The notes beneath the pieces are model-generated. The model saw only the letters and a program-made list of their open reading frames with translations. It did not search any database and was not told the DNA's origin. A program made the translations under genes and the position numbers. From Asticcacaulis aquaticus (lineage in GTDB: Bacteria > Pseudomonadota > Alphaproteobacteria > Caulobacterales > Caulobacteraceae), in the NCBI RefSeq assembly GCF_028550415.1, contig NZ_JAQQKX010000012.1:1-64000 (forward strand): a DNA stretch of 64,000 bases, in the 5' to 3' direction. Position 1 is the stretch's first letter. Every line of letters starts with the position of its first letter. This document shows positions 33,098 to 40,112 of this stretch, piece by piece.

Positions 33098-33955
33098 TCA
33101 GACGCCGTAGAAGCTCTCCTCCATTTGGCGCCGGACTTCCCAGACAGATCTGGGATGGCCGCGGCGATCAAAGAACAAAGACCGGTTGCTGCTGGCCGCG
33201 CGCGGGGTGATGAGAGGTGCGGGGAGGGAAGGGCTTGCCGTTAAAAAGCGGGTGCCTTCATCGGCTCCGAAGAAGTGGAAGGCATAGAGATCCACTGCGC
33301 TGGGCCCGCGACCCAGGAGTTGGCGTAGTTCAGCGGCGTTGTCTCGCGTGTGCAGAGCGGCCATCGCTGCGTTTAGCTTGGGATCGTAACGCAGCGCCAG
33401 CAACCGCCACCGGGCAAGCACCGATGACGGTCGGCATCGACCGCTTGACGATCTGGACATCGCTGAAGCTTCCTCGATCCCGTACGCCGCGCCGTACTGA
33501 CGCAGAACGCAAAGCCAGGTATTCTCTGTAAACTGGAACAGGCCCGAGGCTGACGAGGTCGGCGCTCTTGCCAGATGATCGAAACGGCTCTCCCTATGGG
33601 CCAAGGCAAGGAAATACGCAGGGTCAACGGAATATGAAACAGCGGTGGCCCGCACCAGGGACTGGTTCGCCATCTGGGCAACTGACAGGGTCGTCTTGCC
33701 GTTTTCGAACCGTCGCGCCAGATTAAACCGTCTTTGACGGCCTATGGGCTTTCTCACATGGTTAAAAGCCTTGAGGCGCTCCAGCCGTGCCCCCGCTATA
33801 GCTACGCGAACGTCAGGCGCGATGCTCATCTCGGTTAGAAAATCGGAAAAGGCCTCAGGTTGAAATGCGATCGGATCACGCGGCGCGCTCTCGGCCCGGC
33901 CAGACGTGAAAACGGCAATCGCGAATGTAACGCTAAGCCAGACGCCGTTGGACAT
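33098..33955 (-). CDS. Conjugation lytic transglycosylase (SLT domain)
   Basis: 285 aa with an N-terminal hydrophobic signal sequence (VWLSVTFAIAVFTSG). The SLT goose-lysozyme-like domain around 115-250 has the catalytic Glu in LAHRESRFDHLAR and ASGLFQFTENTW. It cleaves peptidoglycan to let the conjugation apparatus cross the wall (VirB1/Orf169-like role). Its start overlaps the stop of the upstream HTH gene by 23 bases, so they are coupled. Encoded divergently from the tra operon. Confidence 0.85.
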   Translation of the reverse strand: MSNGVWLSVTFAIAVFTSGRAESAPRDPIAFQPEAFSDFLTEMSIAPDVRVAIAGARLERLKAFNHVRKPIGRQRRFNLARRFENGKTTLSVAQMANQSLVRATAVSYSVDPAYFLALAHRESRFDHLARAPTSSASGLFQFTENTWLCVLRQYGAAYGIEEASAMSRSSSGRCRPSSVLARWRLLALRYDPKLNAAMAALHTRDNAAELRQLLGRGPSAVDLYAFHFFGADEGTRFLTASPSLPAPLITPRAASSNRSLFFDRRGHPRSVWEVRRQMEESFYGV

Positions 33956-34301
33956 GGCTAACCCTAAGTTTGCTGGCGCCAGGAACGCTTTTCTGGATAA
34001 GCGACGAGACCCGATAGGTGAGGTCCTCGTTGCTGGTGTAGGATTCCGCGATCAGGAATACCTCATGATTTTTGACGGCAAGATAGTGCGTAAGCGCCAT
34101 CAGGTGCTCGACTTTGCCGACATCGCCACTGAGGAGCTTTTTCAGGGTCGGCGGAGATATTCGCATATGGTTGCAGATTGCGGTCGTGTGCATAGCATCG
34201 GGGTCAGACGCCGACCGCATCTTAACCAGGCACTTGAGCACGCGAGAGAGACGCAGGCGCGTATCATCTCCCGAGAAGGCGTTTTGAGAACTGTTGGTCA
34301 T
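33933..34301 (-). CDS. Small HTH regulator candidate
   Basis: 122 aa. The central region MHTTAICNHMRISPPTLKKLLSGDV reads as a helix-turn-helix (positions about 38-62). The C-terminal half is helical, possibly for dimerisation. First gene of the leftward pair with the transglycosylase. A 20-bp operator-like palindrome (34351-34370) lies 50 bases upstream of its ATG, consistent with autoregulation and control of the transfer region. DNA binding is inferred. Confidence 0.6.
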   Translation of the reverse strand: MTNSSQNAFSGDDTRLRLSRVLKCLVKMRSASDPDAMHTTAICNHMRISPPTLKKLLSGDVGKVEHLMALTHYLAVKNHEVFLIAESYTSNEDLTYRVSSLIQKSVPGASKLRVSHVQRRLA

Positions 34302-34350
34302 GTAGCCACCCCTCCCTCACGCGAGGATAAGTGACATAGGTTCGCAATCA

Positions 34351-34370
34351 AATCAAGCGGTGATTGATTT
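34351..34370. promoter_or_regulatory. Operator-like motif upstream of the HTH gene
   Basis: AATCAAGCGGTGATTGATTT; extending by one or two bases gives CAAATCAA...TTGATTTG symmetry. Exact match to AATCAANCNNTGATTGATTT. Confidence 0.65.
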
Positions 34371-34498
34371 GTCGCATCACTAGCGCCCAAGGCGAGGTGA
34401 TAATGTTGAAAATATTGAGATTAATACCGGACGATGTAGATATTTGGGGCGCGTGCACGGCAAGGGTCACGTTGTCCGCCAGACGCGCATTTTAAGGC

Positions 34499-35059
34499 TC
34501 AGGTCGCGAGTGCGCCATCCGTCACCAGTTCCGCGACCTGTTCCGGCGGAATGACGTATTTATTGCCGTTGTGAACGATCAGATAGAGGCAGTAGAGATA
34601 AAGCGCCGCCACGCCGACGGTCCGCTTGTTCCATTTGTACTGGATGAAGGAATCGCGGGTCGATTCCCGAATGCGTTCGACGGCATCTTCAAGGCGGGTG
34701 TTCAGCTCCGGGGTCAAGTTGACACCCTGCTTCTTCTGCTGATCGTAAGTGTACTTGTCGTATATCCGTTGCCAGACTTCATCGCCAGAAAAGCTCAGGA
34801 GGTAGCACAAGGCTTCCGGGAGAATGCTTTTGGTCGAAGCGGGTCTTTTGTATCGGCCAATGTACTCGGCCAGCCCAAGTTCAATGACATTGCTGAACTC
34901 TTCATCGCTGATCAGATTCAGCACGACCCGGCGCCCATTGGCCAAAGGCCCTGGCGACCCTTTCTTTTGCTTTTTCGGCCGAGCCGGGGTCGAGGTTCGT
35001 ACCGCCTTGGCGGGCTCTCCGGCAGCGTTGTTTTCGGCGGATTTTGTCGAACGCGGCAT
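34499..35059 (-). CDS. Hypothetical DNA-binding-like protein, 186 aa
   Basis: The N-terminal 45 residues are disordered and basic (TPARPKKQKKGSPGPL). The remainder is mostly helical, with EFSNVIELGLAEYIGRYKRP and a hydrophobic segment VGVAALYLYCLYLIV near 150. It lies upstream of and divergent to the pilin gene and could be a relaxosome accessory or transfer regulator by position. No family recognised. An operator-like motif lies at 35118-35137, 60 bases before its start. Confidence 0.55.
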   Translation of the reverse strand: MPRSTKSAENNAAGEPAKAVRTSTPARPKKQKKGSPGPLANGRRVVLNLISDEEFSNVIELGLAEYIGRYKRPASTKSILPEALCYLLSFSGDEVWQRIYDKYTYDQQKKQGVNLTPELNTRLEDAVERIRESTRDSFIQYKWNKRTVGVAALYLYCLYLIVHNGNKYVIPPEQVAELVTDGALAT

Positions 35060-35461
35060 GTCTGATCCAGGAAAGTGGAAGGCTGGTGAAGAATATCGTC
35101 AATTGCACATGAGGGCAAGTCAATCGCCGCTTGATACGGGGCGCTCCTACCTAACCGCAGGATCTATGTCATTGGCAAGACACGGATTTTGGCAGCGGGT
35201 CTCGAAGAAGGCACCAAAGCGAAACAAAATTATTTTTGTTTCCAGAATCGAAAGAAAATTTTCCGGCTTGCAAAGATTTCTTTTGATTTTGAAACTTTCC
35301 TTTGGTCCGAGAAAAATAATCTTTCAAAATCTAAAATAATTTTTCACGCTCTATTATCGGTCCTTCGTGGTCTATTTGACGTCATCCTAAGAAAAGTGAA
35401 TTTATTAAAAGGCGTTAAGGTTTTTGCGCGCCTTTCATCTCACTTCTCCGAAGGATATACC
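35060..35461 (+). promoter_or_regulatory. AT-rich control region and leader of the tra operon
   Basis: 400 bases with a marked drop in GC from about 35215 to 35415. Repeated A/T tracts: CAAAATTATTTTTG (35225), GAAAAATAATCTTTC (35311), CTAAAATAATTTTTC (35331). TTGAAA at 35289 with AT-rich sequence 17 bases on could be the traA promoter. An operator-like motif (35118-35137, reverse orientation, 17 of 20 positions) lies at its left. Such DNA typically binds xenogeneic silencers (MucR/Ros or H-NS-like). Confidence 0.55.
35118..35137. promoter_or_regulatory. Degenerate operator-like motif
   Basis: In reverse orientation TATCAAGCGGCGATTGACTT, 17 of 20 positions matching the copy at 34351-34370. 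Confidence 0.45.
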
Positions 35462-35767
35462 ATGAAGAAGCATCTCATGCTGAAAACCGACCTTGCCGCT
35501 GCACTCGGCGTGGTCGCGGTTACCGGCCTCGCACTGGTTGCGGCTCAGGCCGGTACGGACACGACTTTCGATGCAACGACGACCGTACTCACCGGCTGGG
35601 CGGAAGGCTCCCTCGGTAAGATGGCCGCGGTCGCCGGTGTCGCCGGCGCGCTCGTCGGTCTGGTCATGAAGTTCGACTGGCGCCTGATCGCCGGTGCCGC
35701 CGGTATCGGTCTGACGGCTTCGACCGGCCCGGGCATCGTCACGGCCCTGACCTCCGCTATCTTCTAG
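35462..35767 (+). CDS. traA: F-type pilin TraA
   Basis: 101 aa. Signal sequence ending ...LALVAAQA, probable cleavage before GTDTTF, leaving a mature pilin of about 71 residues with two hydrophobic helices (KMAAVAGVAGALVGLVM and LIAGAAGIGLTA) joined by a short KFDWR loop. This is the typical F/VirB2 pilin layout, assembled into the conjugative pilus. GAAGGA lies upstream of the ATG. First gene of the rightward transfer operon, separated from traL by 155 bases. Confidence 0.85.
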   Translation: MKKHLMLKTDLAAALGVVAVTGLALVAAQAGTDTTFDATTTVLTGWAEGSLGKMAAVAGVAGALVGLVMKFDWRLIAGAAGIGLTASTGPGIVTALTSAIF

Positions 35768-35922
35768 TTGGCTTCGCCGCGCAACCGGTGAAGAGGTCCA
35801 GGCCACGGAAATCCACCGGAATGGGGGGAGCCCACAGGTTCCCCTCGCGCGATCGAAGCGCGTGCTGACACGACAGGGGCTGTCGGAGACCCCACTCGTG
35901 AAAGTCTTGGGTAGGAAACTCA

Positions 35923-36204
35923 ATGGACACCCGTATTCCCCAGTATCTGGACGAGCCAGAGCGATACTTCATTTTCACACCGGATGAGCTGGTCGTGGTC
36001 GTTGTCCCTCTGGGCATTCTGACGATTGTCGCCAACTTTCTGATCGGTCTCGTCGCGGGTTTGACCGCCTTCTGGCTGCTGCGCCGCCTGAAGAAGGGCG
36101 GCTCGCTCACGCGCCTGCTCTGGCTGATGTTCTGGATTCTGCCCTATGAGGTCATGGGCCTGAAGAAGACCCCGCCGGCTCAACATCGTCTGATGGTGGG
36201 TTAG
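35923..36204 (+). CDS. traL: TraL, type IV secretion pilus assembly protein
   Basis: 93 aa. Begins MDTRIPQYLDEPERYFIFTP, the family's conserved start, with a long hydrophobic region (VVVVVPLGILTIVANFLIGL onward) and RRLKKGG. Inner-membrane VirB3-like component of F-type mating pores. traE starts immediately after the stop, with no gap. Confidence 0.9.
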   Translation: MDTRIPQYLDEPERYFIFTPDELVVVVVPLGILTIVANFLIGLVAGLTAFWLLRRLKKGGSLTRLLWLMFWILPYEVMGLKKTPPAQHRLMVG

Positions 36205-36804
36205 ATGGACTTTGCCAAGACCCAGCAGGAGCGCAAGCTCTACGCTTCGCGGCTTTCGGTGATGACCGTGGTCGCCGCCGCCAGCATCGTGACCAATGCC
36301 TGCCTCTCGATGGTGCTGGTGGGACAATCTCGAACCCTCATCATACCGACCATTCCCGCGGAAGTCTCCATCGACGCCTATGGGGCGGCCGATCCCCTTT
36401 ATCTCGAACGCTTCGCCCGCGATGTCTCGTTCCTGTTTCTGAATCGCTCTCCCGAAACCCTGCTCTATTTTCAGCGGGAAGCGCAAAAGATCATGGAGCC
36501 GACGGCCTATCAGGAGATGCATAAGATACTGGTGCGTGACCGTCAGGAGGCCATCCGGGAAAACCGTTCGCAATCCTGGTTTCCCAACGATTTCTATGTC
36601 GATCCCAAGACCATGTATGTCGAGATCCGCGGCACGATCCGGATTGAGGCCGGGGGCCGCGAGGTCGATGCCCAGAACAAGATCTATGCACTGACCTTTT
36701 CCAAGAACGGTCAGCTGGTTCGCCTGAAAAGCTTCACCGAGATCACGCCGGAAGATGCGCGCGGTGAAAAGGTGAAACCACTTCAAACGCTTACGGAAGG
36801 ATAG
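36205..36804 (+). CDS. traE: TraE, mating-pore protein
   Basis: 199 aa. Membrane anchor near residues 18-42 (SVMTVVAAASIVTNACLSMV), then a periplasmic VirB8-like domain with conserved DPLYLERFARDVSFLFLNRS and TMYVEIRGTIRI. Links the inner-membrane complex to the periplasmic core. Abuts traL and is 4 bases from traK. Confidence 0.9.
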   Translation: MDFAKTQQERKLYASRLSVMTVVAAASIVTNACLSMVLVGQSRTLIIPTIPAEVSIDAYGAADPLYLERFARDVSFLFLNRSPETLLYFQREAQKIMEPTAYQEMHKILVRDRQEAIRENRSQSWFPNDFYVDPKTMYVEIRGTIRIEAGGREVDAQNKIYALTFSKNGQLVRLKSFTEITPEDARGEKVKPLQTLTEG

Positions 36805-36808
36805 GGCG

Positions 36809-37522
36809 ATGATCAGATCCCTTTTGCTCGGCGGCGCCGCCGCGATGATGATGGCCGCGTCAGCCGGCGCCGAGACCCTGAATGTCAAGGGTGACCAGGT
36901 GCTGTTGCAGGTTTCCTCGTCGCAAATGTCGCGCGTCCACATTCAGGGCGAACGCATTGCGACGGTGCGCACCGTACAGGGCGGAGACGGCGCCGAACTC
37001 CTGATCGAAAAGGATGAGACGACCGGCGACGTCTATGTGGGCTTCGACGGCGACACGTCTGGCCAAACCTTCTCGGCATTTTTGACGACGGAAAGCGGAA
37101 AGACCGTGCAGGCGACTTTTCACCCGGTCGACGACACCGCCAAGACCTTTGAGCTGAAGCTTGAAGGCACTCTGTCAGCAACCAGCCCGGTCACCCTTCA
37201 GTTCAAGCGGAACGGCTATCCAGAGACCATGGCCGCCTTCGTCAAGCTCATGTTCAATCCGGATCGGCCGGGCGGTGTGGTCTGCCGGCAGGGCCGGGCA
37301 CAACCGACCCAGACCTCGAACTTCCGGGTCTGGACTATCGAGCGGTGTGATGCCGAAGGCATCGCCGGAACTGTGCTGCATTTCAAAAACATATCGACCG
37401 TGCCGCAGACCTTGAGCGCCGATGGCTTTCTGGTCCGGCAGGTGCTGGCCGTCGGGATCACCGATGAGCTGCTGTCGCCGGGCGAAGAGGCCCGCGTCTA
37501 CATCGTCGAGGAGGCCCGCTGA
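36809..37522 (+). CDS. traK: TraK, outer-membrane core complex protein
   Basis: 237 aa with a signal peptide cleaved near SAGA. VirB9-like beta-rich secretin-type protein; C-terminal segment FLVRQVLAVGITDELLSPGE and ARVYIVEE fits TraK. Assembles with TraB and TraV into the core complex. Its TGA overlaps the ATG of traB. Confidence 0.88.
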   Translation: MIRSLLLGGAAAMMMAASAGAETLNVKGDQVLLQVSSSQMSRVHIQGERIATVRTVQGGDGAELLIEKDETTGDVYVGFDGDTSGQTFSAFLTTESGKTVQATFHPVDDTAKTFELKLEGTLSATSPVTLQFKRNGYPETMAAFVKLMFNPDRPGGVVCRQGRAQPTQTSNFRVWTIERCDAEGIAGTVLHFKNISTVPQTLSADGFLVRQVLAVGITDELLSPGEEARVYIVEEAR

Positions 37523-38850
37523 TGGACGGTATCTCGACTCCGCCCGCCGAAGAGGCGACCGACGAGCGCGTCGTCTCGCCCAATGCGGAGGCCAAGAAGA
37601 ACTCGACGCTCCTTTGGGCGTCGATCATCGGTGTGGCGGCTGTCCTTGGCGGCTTTGCGGTCTACAGCACCGTGTTTCCGCCTGACCCCAAACCGAAGCA
37701 GAAGCTGACCAAGGAAGAGGCGGTTCGCATCAAGGGCACGGCGAGCGTCGCCAGCGGTGTGCCGATATCGCCGACGGCAGAGAATGCGCAACTCAAGTCC
37801 GAACGCTCGGACATGGACGCGCGGTTGCGTCAGCTCGAAGCCGAGAACGCGGCCCTCAGCGCTGAGAGGGACACCCTCAATTCTCGCAATCTCCAGGACC
37901 GCGAAGAAGCCTATCAAATGCTTCAGGCGGAACGAGATCGTCGAGGTGGCAGCGATCCGCATCCTACCCGCGGATACCCCGCCGAGACGGCAGATGGTGC
38001 CGGATTTTCCCCGACCCCAAATCCGGCACCATCGCTCCAAACTGACGCCGCCGGCACGGCGCGTCCGCGGCGTTCCTTCAAAACGGTGTCGCTCAACACG
38101 ACCTCATCCGAGGGAACCGAGAACGGGGCCCAACCGGCGGTGCTGAAGGGGAGTGCGGTCACCGATCGCATCGAGACCTTCGACCCGAGTGAATATGTCC
38201 CACCCAATTCCTACGCGACCGCGAGAGTGCTGGTGGGTGTCGATATGCAGACCGGCGTGAGCGGCAATTCGGACCCCAAGCCCGTATTGCTGCGGATCAG
38301 GTCTCAAGCTTTCGGAGTCGGCATGGACGGCAAGTTCCAGTCGTCGGATCTGCGCGGCTGCACGATCAACGGCGCCGCCTATGCCGAGCTGTCGTCCGAG
38401 AAGGTCTATGTCAAACTCCAGCGCATCACCTGCGAAGGCAAAAACGGAAAGTTCCTAACCTCGCCGGTCGAGGGCTATGTCACCTACAAGGGCAAGACCG
38501 GCGTTCGCGGCAAGGTCGTGCGCCGTGAGGGCGACTATGCCTCCAAGGCCTTCATCGCGGGTACTTTCCGGGGTCTGGGGCAGGCGATGGAGAAGAACGT
38601 GCAGGGCACGATCTCCGGCCGGTTCGGTGAAAGTGACGCAGGCTCGATCATCAATGCGCGTCCATTGAGTTCAAGTGAGATCGGGCAAGCCTCGGTCGGG
38701 TCTGGTGTCAGCAACGCCGGGGGCATGCTGGCCGACTACTACATCAAGCGCGCCGAGCAATATCAGCCGGTCATCGAGATGCCAACCGGCATCGACGTCG
38801 AGATCGTCTTCCTTTCGGGCTTCCGCTTCAAAGAAACCTCAAAGAAATAG
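37522..38850 (+). CDS. traB: TraB, core complex scaffold
   Basis: 442 aa. Membrane segment around 33-52 (WASIIGVAAVLGGFAVYSTV), a proline-rich stretch, coiled coil about 90-130 (LKSERSDMDARLRQLEAENA), then a Pro-rich linker. The C-terminal VirB10/TrbI-like domain includes PPNSYATARVLVGVDMQTGV and ends EIVFLSGF. Spans both membranes and relays ATP-dependent signals. 7 bases separate it from the dsbC-like gene. Confidence 0.9.
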   Translation: MDGISTPPAEEATDERVVSPNAEAKKNSTLLWASIIGVAAVLGGFAVYSTVFPPDPKPKQKLTKEEAVRIKGTASVASGVPISPTAENAQLKSERSDMDARLRQLEAENAALSAERDTLNSRNLQDREEAYQMLQAERDRRGGSDPHPTRGYPAETADGAGFSPTPNPAPSLQTDAAGTARPRRSFKTVSLNTTSSEGTENGAQPAVLKGSAVTDRIETFDPSEYVPPNSYATARVLVGVDMQTGVSGNSDPKPVLLRIRSQAFGVGMDGKFQSSDLRGCTINGAAYAELSSEKVYVKLQRITCEGKNGKFLTSPVEGYVTYKGKTGVRGKVVRREGDYASKAFIAGTFRGLGQAMEKNVQGTISGRFGESDAGSIINARPLSSSEIGQASVGSGVSNAGGMLADYYIKRAEQYQPVIEMPTGIDVEIVFLSGFRFKETSKK

Positions 38851-38857
38851 GTGCTCT

Positions 38858-39673
38858 ATGCGACGCATACTGAACATCAGGTACGCCTTGCCAGCAGTCA
38901 TGGGACTTGGGGCGCTGGCCGCCGTCGGCATCGTTACCACTTTGCAGCCAGCGGCAACGGAAGCGACCGTCAAACGCCGCATCGCCGAGCATTTTCCCAA
39001 CAGCACAGTCAATTCGGTCTCGTGCAAAACCGCCATCGGCCTGTGCGAGGTCGTGATGGGGAAGAACCTCCTCTATGCGACCCGGGACGGACGCTATGTC
39101 GTGGTGGGTGCAGTCCTCGACCTGAAGGCTCGCAAAGACCTGACCGATCAGCGGCTGAAGGAGTTGGCGGCGGTCGACGCGGCCACAACTTCGGTTGAAG
39201 GCCAGCGCGTCGAGACCCCGGTGAAAACGGCTGCGGCCGGCAAGCTCAGCGTCAGCCTGCCCAAGGCCAATGCCGTCATCCATAATCCAGGTGCGCCGCT
39301 GAAGATGACCGTGTTCGGTGACTATAGCTGCGGCTACTGCCACCAGCTTTTCGCCCAGCTGGCCGGCACGACCAACATCGAAATCACCGAATACCCCATC
39401 GCCATTCTGGGCCCGCAATCGGCGGAGAAGGCGCGCCTGGTCATGTGCGCAGGCGACCGGGCGGCGGCGGCGGAAGCCGCCTACACCGGTGGCGAGATCA
39501 AGACGGGTGCCGACTGCGCGAGGTTTGACGCGGTCATAGCCGAAAACACGCGCTTCGCGCAGGCCAACGGCATTAACGGGACGCCGGCGATCATCCGTGC
39601 CGACGGAACGGTCAACGCGGGCTTCCTGCCCCTGCCGGATCTCATCCGCTTCCTGGAGGGCAAGAATGTTTAA
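38858..39673 (+). CDS. dsbC: DsbC-family thiol:disulfide isomerase
   Basis: 271 aa from the ATG at 38858. N-terminal hydrophobic anchor, a DsbC-type dimerisation segment, then a thioredoxin fold with FGDYSCGYCHQL as active site and cis-Pro in GINGTPAIIRADG. Acts in the periplasm, probably on cysteine-rich Tra proteins such as TraN and TraU. A DsbC gene within F-type transfer operons is well known from SXT-like elements. Its end overlaps traV by 8 bases. Confidence 0.88.
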   Translation: MRRILNIRYALPAVMGLGALAAVGIVTTLQPAATEATVKRRIAEHFPNSTVNSVSCKTAIGLCEVVMGKNLLYATRDGRYVVVGAVLDLKARKDLTDQRLKELAAVDAATTSVEGQRVETPVKTAAAGKLSVSLPKANAVIHNPGAPLKMTVFGDYSCGYCHQLFAQLAGTTNIEITEYPIAILGPQSAEKARLVMCAGDRAAAAEAAYTGGEIKTGADCARFDAVIAENTRFAQANGINGTPAIIRADGTVNAGFLPLPDLIRFLEGKNV

Positions 39674-40112
39674 GCGCCTCATCGTCCTCCTTCCCTTGCT
39701 ACTCAGCGCCTGCGCGTCCAGCAACACCTCGACCAAATGGACCTGCATCGCCGAAGGCGATCATTGCACCACGATTGCCGACACCGACTCGCGGAAAGAT
39801 CGCCCGCAAATACCGGCGGGCGACGCGGTCATTTTCGATGCGAAACCGGCCCGCTGGTGGGAACCCAATGCGCCCGGCACGGCCACGCGCGACTTCGACC
39901 CGCGCCGCGACGGCGACCAGGTCATGCGCGTCGTCGTGGCGCCCTATGTCGATGCCCAGGGCGACTATCATGCGCGCAGCGAGATATTCGCGGTCGTGCG
40001 CCGGGGCCAATGGTGGCTGACGCCACCTGCGGCCAAGTCCGCCGCACCGGAACCCGGTACGGATCTGAACGTCGACGAAAACCCCAAAGTCGGTTCAGGG
40101 GCGAAACCATGA
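39666..40112 (+). CDS. traV: TraV lipoprotein
   Basis: 148 aa. Lipobox LLLSAC with Cys at residue 16, then WTCIAEGDHCTTIADTDSR, two cysteines typical of TraV. Outer-membrane anchor of the core complex (VirB7-like). The stop overlaps the traC ATG (ATGA). Confidence 0.85.
   Translation: MFKRLIVLLPLLLSACASSNTSTKWTCIAEGDHCTTIADTDSRKDRPQIPAGDAVIFDAKPARWWEPNAPGTATRDFDPRRDGDQVMRVVVAPYVDAQGDYHARSEIFAVVRRGQWWLTPPAAKSAAPEPGTDLNVDENPKVGSGAKP

Noticed and set aside
39737-40108. In-frame upstream extension of traC
   Set aside because: The extension is an out-of-frame reading of traV; the traC ATG at 40109 overlaps the traV stop and matches TraC length.
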